A stretch of 64,000 nucleotides of DNA from Trichaptum fuscoviolaceum (Eukaryota; Basidiomycota; Agaricomycetes; Hymenochaetales; Trichaptaceae). Under the pieces are notes generated by a model. The model was given only the letters and a program-made list of their open reading frames with translations, ran no database searches and was not told the DNA's origin. The stretch lies in the NCBI GenBank assembly GCA_910574455.1, contig CAJSYZ010000005.1, forward strand, positions 1,612,001 to 1,676,000, read 5' to 3'. The translations under genes were made by a program, and so were the position numbers. Below are positions 23,695 to 34,432 of this stretch, one piece after another. Position 1 is the first letter of the stretch. Every line of letters starts with the position of its first letter.

Positions 23695-25326
23695 ATGGAC
23701 GCTGCTACTCCATCTGAGCAGCAGGCGCTATACACATGCCTGTCATGTTCAATAGCATTTCCATCCGCAGAGGACCAAAGTATGGCTCCTCGACTGAGAA
23801 TATTCAAGGAAATTGCTAATGTTATGCTATAGGAATGCATTACAGGTCCGACCATCATAGGTACAACATGAAGCGTCGTGTTGCGAACCTACCTCCTGTG
23901 TCTGCCGCTATGTTCAACCAAAAGGTACTCGATCGCAGACAAGAGACGTCAATCATGGCATCTGCGAGAGGTTCCGTTTGTGAAGTTTGCAAGTGGGTTC
24001 ATACCAGCTTTAACGACTATTCGGTTCACTAATTTACCGCCTCTAGCAAAACTTACACAACAGAGAACGCATATCGGTCTCATATTGCCTCGAAAAAGCA
24101 TAAAGAGAACGAGGTGAAGGCATCACAAAAGCTTAAGGACGCTCCTATTGCCTCCGATTCTTCGTCAGACGACGAGGTTCCTTCGGCAGACATTGGCCAA
24201 ACGACAGTGCCAGAATCTTCGTCCAATGCCGAGCCACCTCAGAAAGTGGTTGCTACGTCTTCGCAGGGTGTTACTCTTACGGTCAATGAGGATGCGACAG
24301 AAGAAGAGGTCACACAAACAATCGATGAGAAAATCGCCGCGGCACGGTCCCGGCTCTCACCCAAGCACTGTCTGTTTTGCTCTAACGTATTGCCTTCGCT
24401 GGAAGCAAATCTTACACATATGTCAACTGCGCATTCATTCTTCATCCCCGATGCTGACTACCTCACCGATCTCGAAGGCTTAATCACATATCTCGGCGAA
24501 AAGATCGCCATCGGAAATGTTTGCTTGTTCTGTAACACCCGGAGCCGGGAATTCAGAACGATGGATGCAGTCCGGAAACATATGGTGGACAAGAGTCACT
24601 GCAAGATTGCGTATGACTCACAGAATGACCGGCTCGAGATATCGGATTACTATGATTTCTCTTCGAGCTATCCGGATCAGGCGAGGAAGTCGAAGTCGAA
24701 GTCGAAGAAGAGCACGCCGAAGCTACCTGCCGGAGAAGACGCTGAAGAATGGGAAGATGTGGATGACGACGGAGAAGAAGCCGATGAGGTCGTAGACGGT
24801 GTTCCATCATCGGAAGACGAGGACGACTCAGATGACGAGGACGCTAGTGACAGTGATGAATCATTATCCGAAGAGGAGCTCACATATGGTGATACACCGT
24901 ATGAGCTGGTCCTTCCCTCAGGCGCACGCATCGGACACCGTACAATGAAGCGGTATTACCAACAGTCCTTCCCCAAGTCTGCTCTAGTCCTGAAAGACGG
25001 CAGCGAGGACGCTAACTCTGGAGCTGCCCTCGTTCGTCGGCTTCTAGCTGACAAGAATTCAGCCTTGATACCACGCAAGGGTGGGTTTGGCGCGTACGGT
25101 ATCGGTACGGAGGTCGTGAAAGCACGGAATCGCGGTGAAGCACGCGAAGCCGGGCGGCATGTTCGCGAATTCCGTGATCAAAAACGGAGGGAAGATTTCA
25201 AGACAAGGGTTGGGTTCATTTCCAACCACCAGAAGCACTTCCGCGACCCCTTACTGCAGGTCAGAATTATTTATCTCATTATGATATTTATCTACAATAC
25301 TGACATTTGTCTTGCTCTTTCAGTGA
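23695..25326 (+). CDS. REI1: REI1-like cytoplasmic pre-60S ribosome maturation factor
   Basis: C2H2-type zinc fingers occur in the order known for Rei1/Reh1: YTCLSCSIAFPSAEDQ-RMHYRSDHHRYNMKRRV, CEVC-NKTYTTENAYRSHIASKKHKEN, CLFCSNVLPSLEANLTHMSTAHSFFIPD and CLFCNTRSREFRTMDAVRKHMVDKSHC. An acidic linker follows, then the C-terminal block LPSGARIGHRTMKRYYQQ and the basic helix REFRDQKRREDFKTRVGF. Two introns split the first two fingers exactly in frame. A third intron (25260-25323) would end with CAG followed directly by TGA, closing the protein at HFRDPLLQ. If it is retained, 40-odd hydrophobic residues are added. Known role: release of Arx1/Alb1 from the pre-60S particle and tunnel inspection in the cytoplasm. 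Confidence 0.92.
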
Positions 25327-25757
25327 TCCTTTCTCTCCTCGTTATTCTGTACGACACATACTCCATTATATCTGTTACATTGGCGAATGAATAAAAAGGT
25401 GTGCTCAATGGGTATTCTATTAATACCCATGATTCTCTGGTTATGCCAGCAATAGAAAGAAAATGCACAAAGATAGCTAAATGTGAACGGTGAGACAAGC
25501 AAACATCTAACTCGTGAAATGATGAAGGAAGGTTTGCATCCCGTAATAGTGTAAGGGCTGAAAACAATGAAACATGCAGTAATACATAAAAGCGTTAAGT
25601 ATATATAAAGCACGAAGCGAGGTAGCATTAATGCAATAAACGACAGAGGGAAGCAAGGAAAGGGATTGTTCAGCAAAGCAAGGGGCAGAGCATAAATGGC
25701 ATCAGGGTCATGACATTGATAAGAACATAGAAAAGGAAACAAGGGAGGAGGCCACAA
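25327..25757. other. Intergenic between convergent genes
   Basis: About 0.43 kb between the stop codons of REI1 and the RAX2-like gene, AT-rich. Antisense open frames are hydrophobic by composition only. Expected to hold both 3' UTRs. Confidence 0.45.
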
Positions 25758-28700
25758 TCACATAACGTATGATTTAGGAACCACACCTTCACGACCTGTG
25801 CTTGTGTCGCGAGCATACCACCAACTAAAACAAACTGTCAGCATGATAGTCTATATACGAGTAAGAACAACATTACATACTTTGGATCATGGTCATCTAG
25901 GATCTCTAGGCTCGTTCCTTCACTTATCTGAAGTTCGCCCTCCCCACCCGCATCAAATGAGTATCTTGCATGAGCAATGCGGCCTTGAGACATTCCTGCC
26001 CCGCCATTAACATCTGATGGTGTGTCCGCTCGTCGGAAGTTGTCATCATCTTGATCGTGCGCTAGGAATGGGTCTCCACTGACGCCTACACCGCCGGCTT
26101 CTTCAGCCTTCAGCTTCGAGTTTTCGAAAGGCGATGTACCAAGGATTGTGTCACGCGTCGCAGCGTTGATGTGTTCAAGTAAAGATGACGGGCGATGGTG
26201 CTCTGATTCCTCCTCATCCTCGTACGCAATATAATCGATTTTGTTGTTATCGCGCCTGGCGAAGAGTGCCCACAATATGCCGAGAAGGACGAGTAGGAAA
26301 ACGACACCAGCTGCGATCGCGATGGAAATCAAGATCACGACGCCAACGGCCAAGAAATCTGGAGATACATGTTAGCATAGACGAAAAGCATAAGAAATAA
26401 ACCAATACTTACGCCGCTGAACGAAACTGAAATTATGAATAGAAGAAAACAGTGACGAGACAAAACCTGCTCCACCGGACTCTGTCGACGTTGATATAAA
26501 CGGAGTGAAAGTCTGACCATCAAACAATGCAGAGGACGCATTAAAGGATGATGATATCAGTGAACCTGAAACGAGTAACATGCGGTCTTGCTCGATGATG
26601 GAGTTAGCGGAATGCTGATCCTGCAAAGGTACAAAAGCAAGCTGAGAGATGTTCGTCGCATCCTCAAATCCAGAATCTTGTTGCAATTAGTTCCAGTCAA
26701 TGTCAGGTAACATCAAATTAATTAGCGCAACTCACTCAAGGTTGTCCAGGACGCTCCATTCCAAAACGCAAGGAAAGGAGATGATCCATCATTGGATCTA
26801 GCAATTTTTGCATTAGACAAACATTAACGTCCATCATTGAATAACTTACCTGCCGGCCGCAAAAATGCTGCTAGAGTTGCCGTTATCAAGTGTCACCGCT
26901 GTAACTGGTCCAGGTAGTCCACTACCAACGGCTGTCCAGGTCGTGTTTTCGAAGGAGAACATTGCGACGTTAGCTGATGTACCGTCCGATAACGCAATGG
27001 AGCCCGATGCAAACAGCAAATCTTGCTTGTTCTGGAGAGAAAGTTAGTTCACCACATATTTCTAATGGCATCTACACTTACACCACCGTATGCCACACTA
27101 GCCACTTCACCGTTAATCCCACTACCCAGAGAACTCCATGATTTCGTGGTAGTATCAAGCTCGCATATGCCCGCACAAGCAGCACCTCCAGCAGTCGCAA
27201 ATGATCCTGCGACAATGATAGTGTTTGACTTTGACGCAGAGGCAGTTAGGGACCGTACAACGACCGTCGATCCAGACGAAGCCTGCAAAGGCTGTAGACC
27301 AGACATATCAAGAGCTTGCTTGGTCAAATCATAGATCGCGATGCCGACAACATTACTGCCGCTAACTGTGAATTCTCCGCCTATGTAAAGCTCATTGCCT
27401 GCGACTAGTAACGTCCTGACGGTGCCATTAATCGGGTTACCGCTCAGCGCATTGATCTCTCCGGTCTTCAAGTCGTAGATGATTACAGCTGAAGACTCTG
27501 ACGTGTTCTCAGCGAACGAGAAATTGCCACCAAGAATGACGTTGTCGCGACTGTCAGAAGTGTTAGTCCAAAACACACCCGCAAGCACAGAAGGCGCGAT
27601 TGCAGGAGGGTCGGTAGGTAGAGGCGGCAATGTTACAGATGCGCGGGAGAACAAGCTTCTTAAACTCAGGCTTGACAACCAACTGGAAGAATTTGCAGAA
27701 CGACGCCTCTTCGTCGAGGGCGCAGTTTCAGCTGCAACACCGTTATCCTCCAGCTGAATGCTGAGGGTGCTGACAGATGGCGCGCCGTCATTACCATTCT
27801 GCAGCATAACAAATCCTGTTGCACCGAACTGACGAGATGACTGGACATTTCCTGCAAGTATCTGTGATTGCTGCTGTCCTTTTCCTGGGGTTGTGCTGTT
27901 GCTGATGAAGGACATACTGCCAACTAGGAATCCTCCAGGATTTGACCAAGTGTTGTTGCTAGGATTCCAAACGGCAAGACCTCCGGCAGATATGCCTGTA
28001 CCATTTCCAGACACTGGAAGTATGCTGGAGAAGTTACCGGTGACTTCAAGTTGCCCATCTGCAAGGTTGAGACTTGTGACCGCGCCGTTGAGGCCTGCCT
28101 GTAGTGGCGACCACGAATCGCCATTCACATTGTACACAACAACGCCCCTAGCTTTACCTCCTGTCGAAGGAGTCTTGGTGTCGGTAAAGGCCCCACCGAC
28201 GAATAGGCTGTCTCCATCTACCACGAGGGATGTCACCGGTCCATTGAGGCCTCCCCCTGAGAGCCCCGTGAGTGCACCGTTCTTGAAGGCGACAATGTTT
28301 GACCCTGAGGTGAATGTGAAATTGCCACCAATGAATATGGCTCCAGATGAGTGATGGGCAACTGCAACAATGACATCTGACGTCGTCGACGCAGCATTGT
28401 TGCCAATGAGGTTAAACAGTTGGAATCCTACCTCATCAAGACCTGTTTCAGTCGTGTTCGGGAGAACCGTCTCGGCGTTCACACTCGATGTTTCGCTGAA
28501 GGGCCACTCAAAGAAGCCAAATCCTTGACGTGCGTTTGTACTGTTTGATGTTGTGACGCTTGAGCCGTTGCTAGTCGAATTGATATTCGCTGAGAGTAGC
28601 TGAAGTTCTATCCTGTCTGCGACGAGCTCGTACTTTCCGTTCTGGCCTTGACCCACCGGTTGGTCGGCAAGACCCATCGTTACCGTGGCAACGAAGTTAG

Positions 28701-30333
28701 CAGTTGTAGGGAAGACAGGACCACTGTAAATTTGCTGGGAGGCATCTTGCTGGACTTGCTGGGAAACAATCGTGACCTTCGGATCCAGGCCACCGCCAGG
28801 GAAAAAAGTAACTTTCACGGATGTCCGGGCGTCGCAGTCCTGGAAATTCGTGCAACCCGGAATGAGAAGGTTCACATTGTAATTTCCAGACGCTGAAACG
28901 TAGGGCATCCAAGTGATACTCGGGGCATCAGAAGGTGACGTGCCAACGTTCACAGAAGCTGTGAGGACATCTTGTGTGGTGCCTGCAATGTCCGTTGTGA
29001 CTTGTCGCTCTGTCCACTGGCCGACAAGGGTGACGTTCGACGGATTCGGTGCGAAACAAGAAATATTGTTTTGCCCATCGACAGCAGAAGCGAAGGCACC
29101 AGAAGATAGTAACTGAAGCAGGTGAAGACCTGGGCTGGCTCCTGTCCACTCCGATAGCGTCAACTGAAATCCAGTCAGTTGGACATCCTGAGTGAATAAG
29201 AAGTCCTGGTACGGAATGGATGGATCTGTGAGGAGGGGGCAGCTATCTGAGCAGGTTTTATTCGTCCCCGAAGTGGGATCAAGAAATGACAGTGTTTGAA
29301 CAGTGTTATCCGGTAGTGATGTCAAACTACCTCAATGTCAATCAGCGTTATTCTAAATATGATTATGAAGGACAAACCTGAAGGCAGTGGTACCATGATT
29401 GCTGAGAAAAGTATTTCCAAGGCGAATGCCAACAGCGTTCAGTTGCACAAATTTGCGCACAGTTATGACAGCTTTGAATCCATCTGCTGCCAACCAAGTT
29501 GAGCCAGGCCCATCCGAACCAGCCGGGCATAAGATATTATTAATGTTAGAGAATTGAGGATCTGATGTGGAAGGCGAAGGGTCTATGTCTGCGCCTTCCA
29601 AGGGTATCGGTACCAAGGAGGAAGAAAAGGGCGTGGCGCCGGAGGAGAAAGGTACGTTCGGGTTGTTCGTATTGTTGACGACGGTGGTGGTGTTGCTTCC
29701 GAATTCCGTGATGAAGGATCCAGCGAAGAAAAGACTCTCCGCTGAAGAATTCGTTGTGATGGATAGGACTTCCGAAGAGGCTCCCGACAACCCACCGAAT
29801 GGCGGAGCAGACCAAGTATTCGCCTTCGTGTCCCAAACCGCCACAGCCTTTCCTGGGCTTGAAAACGAGCCCCCAACCCAGACCTTGCTATGTGGATCAT
29901 CGCAAAAAATTGCCTTCACTTCGCCATTAGGGCCGCCACTCCCAACCGCACTAAATGATCCCCCAGACGGTGAAAACGAAGCGACGTTGCTTGCTGAGGT
30001 GCCATTGATCGACGAGAATGACCCAGCGAAGAATACGTTGTCTCCAAGTGCGCATGCCGTGTTGATCTTCCCGCCAGCCTCGGTTGAACCCAGGCGTATT
30101 AGAGAGCCGTCTGATGCTCGAGATAAAAGGGTGGACGTGGTCGGGTCAAACGAGAGGGATGTGGAATTATCAAACAAATCAAGTCCTGCAAACGTGCCTG
30201 CTAGACCAACGTGACCCATACGGCTGAAATCAACCTTGGGCAGCGAGGCGCATACGAGATTAGTGGACTGTGCGAGAAAGAAAAAAGTTGCAAGAGCCGA
30301 TGCTCTTCGAGGACATCTTGATGGTTTCTTCAT
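25758..30333 (-). CDS. RAX2: RAX2-like cortical polarity protein with C-terminal SH3 domain
   Basis: A very large type I membrane protein of roughly 1,400 residues. It starts with a signal peptide (ALATFFFLAQSTNLVCASLP) and the RAX2 opening VDFSRMGHVGLAGTFAGL. Kelch-like beta-propeller repeats follow, recognisable by recurrent FFAGSF, VWVGGSF, FVGGAF, LYIGGEFT and VILGGNF strands with N-glycosylation sites. One transmembrane helix (VVILISIAIAAGVVFLLVLL) precedes an acidic cytoplasmic tail. The last exons encode a complete SH3-like domain: ARYSFDAGGEGELQISEG, LEILDDHDP, NWWYARD, GREGVVPKSYV. RAX2 marks bud or hyphal sites and polarised growth; the SH3 tail would recruit proline-rich cortical partners. 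Exon borders in the tail were fixed by SH3 continuity. Confidence 0.88.
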
Positions 30334-31226
30334 CTTGTGAGAGTTCTAAGACATAGAGCAAGACAGAGATAAAGAGCCTTTCAAGCAGAATCTGGCCGCT
30401 GACGACGAGGGCGACGATGAGCGTCGCGTGGATGGGTCGTGGAGGAACAGAAGCAACTACAACAGAACGTGCATCTCGGAAAGAACAAGCATAAACAGCG
30501 GCTGACTTCAAACTCAACCACGCGTTTATGGCAGTTTATTCGCACGACTGATCGACGCTATTACATATACTTCAAAGATCTTGTAAATCTTGATCCTCAA
30601 TTGTCTTCAAACTTCAAGCTTTTGCAAGACTGCAAATGCTCTATTCTGCACCAGCTAAACAAGCTATCAACTTAACCTTACAGAGGTAAAGACCTTGTTT
30701 AAGCTATATCTGACAGACAGTCGGAAAAATAGAATTTTGATGCTACCCAATCCTTATAGACATCTCGTGATGGAAGGCTGAAAGCTAGAGACACAATGAC
30801 CAGTAAGATTCAGAGCCTCCTGATACTGCTCGTGTTTGCATAATGCGAGCGCCTCGGTCATACTGGTGTTTTGAGGGTCATTGCCATCTAAGAACCGTAC
30901 CTGACACACCATTCTCATCCGAACTATGTTCTCGCCCTAGTCGAGATGAGTTCCACGAGGTGATACGTCAACGGCTTCAATATTGAATGATACCACAGTT
31001 CGGGGTTTAAGGATATTCGAGGATGGTGTTGACATACGAGACTGCTTGCATTTTCACGGCGTATGTATCTAGTCAGAAGGAAGGTTTAGGCTTTAAGATC
31101 TATGTCACGGTCATTCTCAGAATTGTTGGGTCAAATAAGCCGAAAAGCTGCACATTCCGGGGATATCGGCGCGGGTGATTTGGGGCAAATGAAGTGCACA
31201 GTTGAAAGTTTGTTACAGAGACATCA
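30334..31226. other. Intergenic, no gene recognised
   Basis: About 0.9 kb between RAX2 (start codon side) and the stop of the next minus-strand gene. Only short frames. It holds the RAX2 promoter and the downstream gene's 3' UTR. Confidence 0.5.
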
Positions 31227-31856
31227 TCAAGGTTTGATGACAAGGTCTGTGAGGTCTGCCATGCCTCCCACTGGCACGCGATGCGCCGACGCTTGTTCGA
31301 ATTTCCTGGAAGAATGTCGCGTAAGAGCTATGGCTTGGTCGAAAATGACAGAAGGACGTACAATGGGTACTTGTAGCGGATGGTGGCTTCCCTCTTCGCG
31401 CCTTGTTGTAATCGCATCCCCTCAGAGAATCTCTCTGCCGCTTCAACAATGTTGTCATTAGTTGTCGTCCATTCCTCCTGCGATGGTGCATAGTAGGCTA
31501 GGACGCGCGTGAGCCAAGGCGCATCTTCGATATCCTTCCATGCAGAGCCAGACAACGCATTTTCTGGCATGAACTTCACTAGTCCAACGAAGCCAACAGT
31601 AAATAGAGCGAAATTCCTCCATAATGGCCCGCTGAATCCTACAAACAATTCCATAAAGAAGTGGTCGTTCATGATATCCTCCAGGAAATTTGAGAACAAA
31701 CAACGCACCCTCTTTAGGGTACTCCGAGGTATCATGGGATTCATGGTGTTCGTGGTGATGCGAATCATGCGCGTTGTGTGATACCAGTCGACGCTGGGCA
31801 ATAACAGGCGCACTGACCGTTCGAACTGGTCGAACAACCGCCCGCAGCGCTGACAT
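31227..31856 (-). CDS. Small mitochondrial protein, complex I accessory subunit-like
   Basis: Three exons give about 165 residues. The N-terminus MSALRAVVRPVRTVSAPVIA looks like a mitochondrial presequence, followed by a His-rich segment (DSHHHEHHESHD). The first splice gives YPKEGFSGPLWRN, a junction typical of fungal NADH:ubiquinone oxidoreductase small subunits (Nuo17.8/ESSS-like). A hydrophobic stretch FALFTVGFVGLVKFM fits a single inner-membrane helix. The C-terminus after the second intron reads YKKFEQASAHRVPVGGMADL and ends LVIKP. Presumed role is assembly or stability of the respiratory complex I membrane arm. The subunit identity is inferred from memory of the family pattern. The upstream promoter carries a MITE about 106 bp from the ATG. 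Confidence 0.68.
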
Positions 31857-31954
31857 GGTGGACAGAAGATAAGTTGAGATTGTTGAGGTCGGCTTGTGAC
31901 GTTGCCAATTTAGGCGACATCGAGTGACACTTGCATGATGCCTCACGACGCTCA

Positions 31955-31962
31955 ACACACAC
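31955..31962. repeat. Left target-site duplication of MITE (ACACACAC)
   Basis: Eight bases identical to 32298-32305 on the other side of the MITE. Confidence 0.7.
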
Positions 31963-32297
31963 CAGTGTTGGTATCACACGTGTGATCACACGTGTTATAA
32001 CACAATCACACGTGTGACACACATGTTATCACAGAAATCTGTGTGACACACAGCTCGGCTGCCAAAATGGTGGGCTGACGCTTCCGGAAGGTGCTGTTCC
32101 CACAATTACAAGATTTATAGTTGTGGGAAACTTTATACTCCCTCCGCGGCTTAGCTGCGTGATCGGAGTAGCCCGAGTAAGACCCTGTTCACACAGGGTT
32201 TCTGTGTTATTCACACAATGTGATGTGTTGTTAACACAGTGTGTCACACAATTGTGTGATGTGTTATAACACAGGACCCTGCGTGATGACAACACTG
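31963..32297. mobile_element. hAT-like MITE, 335 bp, non-autonomous
   Basis: Terminal inverted repeats CAGTGTTG at 31963-31970 and CAACACTG at 32290-32297 are flanked by identical 8-bp ACACACAC duplications. Eight-base duplications and CA-GTGTTG-type ends are hallmarks of the hAT superfamily. Both subterminal regions are dense in small palindromes and inverted motifs (CACACGTGTG, GTGTTATAACAC, AATTGTG) that pair left with right. No coding capacity, so it would need a transposase in trans. The flank is itself CA-rich, which slightly weakens the duplication evidence. Confidence 0.75.
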
Positions 32298-32305
32298 ACA
32301 CACAC
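32298..32305. repeat. Right target-site duplication of MITE (ACACACAC)
   Basis: Eight bases identical to 31955-31962. Confidence 0.7.
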
Positions 32306-32616
32306 TGGCACATTCACCCTTTAACCTTACAGCAATGAGTACCATTGAACTTCGTTATCACGATATCAGCGAACTACTTATTACTTTATGTCTCCATGTC
32401 TCAAATATCAAGTGGAAAACTCCCGATTCAGCAAATACTTGCATCACAGTACCGTCCTAAGTTCCTAACAAACCGGAAACCGTTCAAATCTGTCTACCTC
32501 CGCATAGCTCATCCTTCATACTCTAGGTCTTACCTTTAGAGCATATGGAGATAGCAAGGGAATGCTATGACCATAAGATGAACTCTGGATGCAGATTGGC
32601 AGAAGGCACATGCGCT
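32306..32616. other. Spacer between MITE and giant element
   Basis: About 0.3 kb of unremarkable sequence with no gene. With the stretch right of 54,760 it forms the presumed uninterrupted ancestral spacer between the complex I-like gene and the nucleobase permease. Confidence 0.5.
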
Positions 32617-32625
32617 ATTTTTAAT
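32617..32625. repeat. Left 9-bp target-site duplication (ATTTTTAAT)
   Basis: Identical to 54752-54760 and abutting the inverted terminal repeat. Nine bases is the usual Mutator duplication length. Confidence 0.85.
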
Positions 32626-33717
32626 CGAAAATAGGAGTCTGCCCTGAACATATTGAGGTCACCCGTTCGGGATTGAGGTCAACCTTTTAAAGTAATCGAA
32701 GTCAACCCAAGGAAGTAATCGAAGTCAACCTTCTTGTTTAGTAGGAAGTAATTGATATCAACCCAAAATAGTATTCCAAGTCAACCTCTTTTTAAATATG
32801 CGTCAACCTTTTTCAAAATAGAAGTCAACCATTTTCGAATTAGATATCAGCCAGTTTAAAAATAGAGGTCAGCCGTTTTCAAAATGGAAGTCAACATTTC
32901 GAAGTTTTCCATATCAACCCGCCAAAGTAAAGCAAATCAAACTAAAAGTATTTGAATCCAACCGATCCAAGTAATGTAACTCATCCTGTAAGTAATGGGA
33001 GCCAGCCCAACAGAGTATCACAAATCAGCCTGTCAAAAATACAAGTCACCCAGAAAGTATTCAATATCAACCCGTCTGAGTATTGCAAGGCCACCTGCAA
33101 TAAATATAAGTCAGCCTGAAAGAATTCTAAAACAGCCTAAAAGAATTTGAAACCAGCCGAAACATATATTGCAAGTCAGCATTCAAGATATGTAAGTCAG
33201 CCTGAAAGTATTTGAAGTCAACCTTGACGAGTAATGCAAACTACCCCTTCAGAAATACTGGTCAGCCCAAAAGTAATGTAAGTCAACCTTTGAGTATTTC
33301 AACACACCCAGAAAGTATTTGTTATCAACCTGTCTAAGTAATAGTAGTCCGCCTACAAGAAATATAAGTCAACCCAAAAGTATTCGAAGTCAGCCTTGTA
33401 AAGTAAACCAAGTCAGCCTGCAAGAATTGCAAGTCACCCAGAAAGTATTCGGAACCAGCCCAGGCAAGTAATGCAAGTCAACCTGCAAGTATGCGAAGTC
33501 ACCCTGAAAGTATTCGGAACCAACCGAGGCAAGTAATGCAAGTCAACCTGCAAGAATTCGAAGTCACCCTGAAAGTATTCGGAACCAACCGAGGCAAGTA
33601 ATGCAAGTCAACCTGCAAGAATTCGAAGTCAACCTTGACAGAACAACTAGGACAGAATATGCTATATCTCCTCAACCACTGATCCGTTTTCTACGAAACT
33701 ACCACGATTCGAAAGCT
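32626..33717 (+). repeat. Left terminal inverted repeat with tandem AGTCAACC units
   Basis: The outer end is a unique ~40-bp tip. Then about 1 kb of degenerate units of ~22 bp follows, each with a core AGTCAACC (or AGTCAGCC, AGTCACCC) and a spacer such as AAGTATTCG or AAGTAATGC. Near 33450-33640 three units form a higher-order repeat of ~66 bp present at least twice almost exactly. The inner ~75 bp (to CGAAAGCT) is again unique and matches the inner end of the right repeat in inverse orientation. Confidence 0.85.
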
Positions 33718-34079
33718 CTCTGAAAGTAGAATATTGTAACGGATACGCAAAACGGCGTTTGGAGAAAATTTCAATTGCGCGTGGATGAAGAGTTGTTGAC
33801 CACGTATACTGTAATTATTGCGAGGCAGACTTGCTGCGACTTCATGCAGCCTTATTCTCTCTGTCTGAAATGATACAAACAATGGTATCTGCATTCAACC
33901 AAGACATGTACAATCACTTACTCATATGATCGACTGCAACGTTTATAGGGACACATCCTAAGTCGAGTACTTTGGCACTGAGCATTTCTGTAAGAAGTGA
34001 CATTGAGTCTTCTGCTTGCACAAGGAATTAACACAAATCTACTCCAACGCATTAATACATACTATGTATGGTATCTCAG

Positions 34080-34432
34080 AGAACAACCTTTTCGACAGTC
34101 GCCCATAATGCTCCTCCGCCGGCGTATGCAAGCTTCTTGTCAGCATCAATGCGTACGCCATTTAGGTATCGCGATAGGTCAATGACAACACCAGCTTCGA
34201 CTGATGATGCACCAGAAGCACTATGACCACTACCACGAACGGCAAGAGGGATATTTTCGGAAGAGGCTTACTTGATAGCGGTCGCAATGTCTTCGTCATT
34301 CTGGAAGGCAACGATCCTTGCCCTCTTGACCGAGCAGGCTGACCACTGTGATATGGCTTGCTCGTATTCAGGGTGCTCAGAGGTGATGATATCCCCATGA
34401 AACTGCTGTTTAAAGGTCTCGAAAGAAGACAT
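34080..34432 (-). pseudogene. Truncated FAD-linked oxidase (BBE-like) fragment
   Basis: Starts MSSFETFKQQFHGDIITSEH and continues YEQAISQWSACSVKRARIVAF, the N-terminus of fungal FAD_binding_4 (berberine-bridge-like) oxidases. After EDIATAIK an in-frame TAA replaces the usual Tyr codon (AAG-TAA-GCC). The same frame then resumes with IPLAVRGSGHSASGASS, VIDLSRYLNGVRI and KLAYAGGGALWATVEKV. Similarity stops at about 34080, well before the flavin-attachment and substrate domains. It is both truncated and interrupted. It lies wholly inside the giant element close to the left terminal repeat, which fits capture of a host gene fragment. Confidence 0.75.

Noticed and set aside
29567..30214. Plus-strand 215-codon open frame
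   Set aside because: Mirror of the RAX2 beta-propeller exon, which is strongly supported on the minus strand.
32640..33650. CRISPR-like or centromere-like reading of the AGTCAACC array
   Set aside because: Units are degenerate with no constant repeat and unique spacer structure, the genome is eukaryotic, and an inverted counterpart lies 20 kb away next to a 9-bp duplication. Transposon terminal repeat explains it better.
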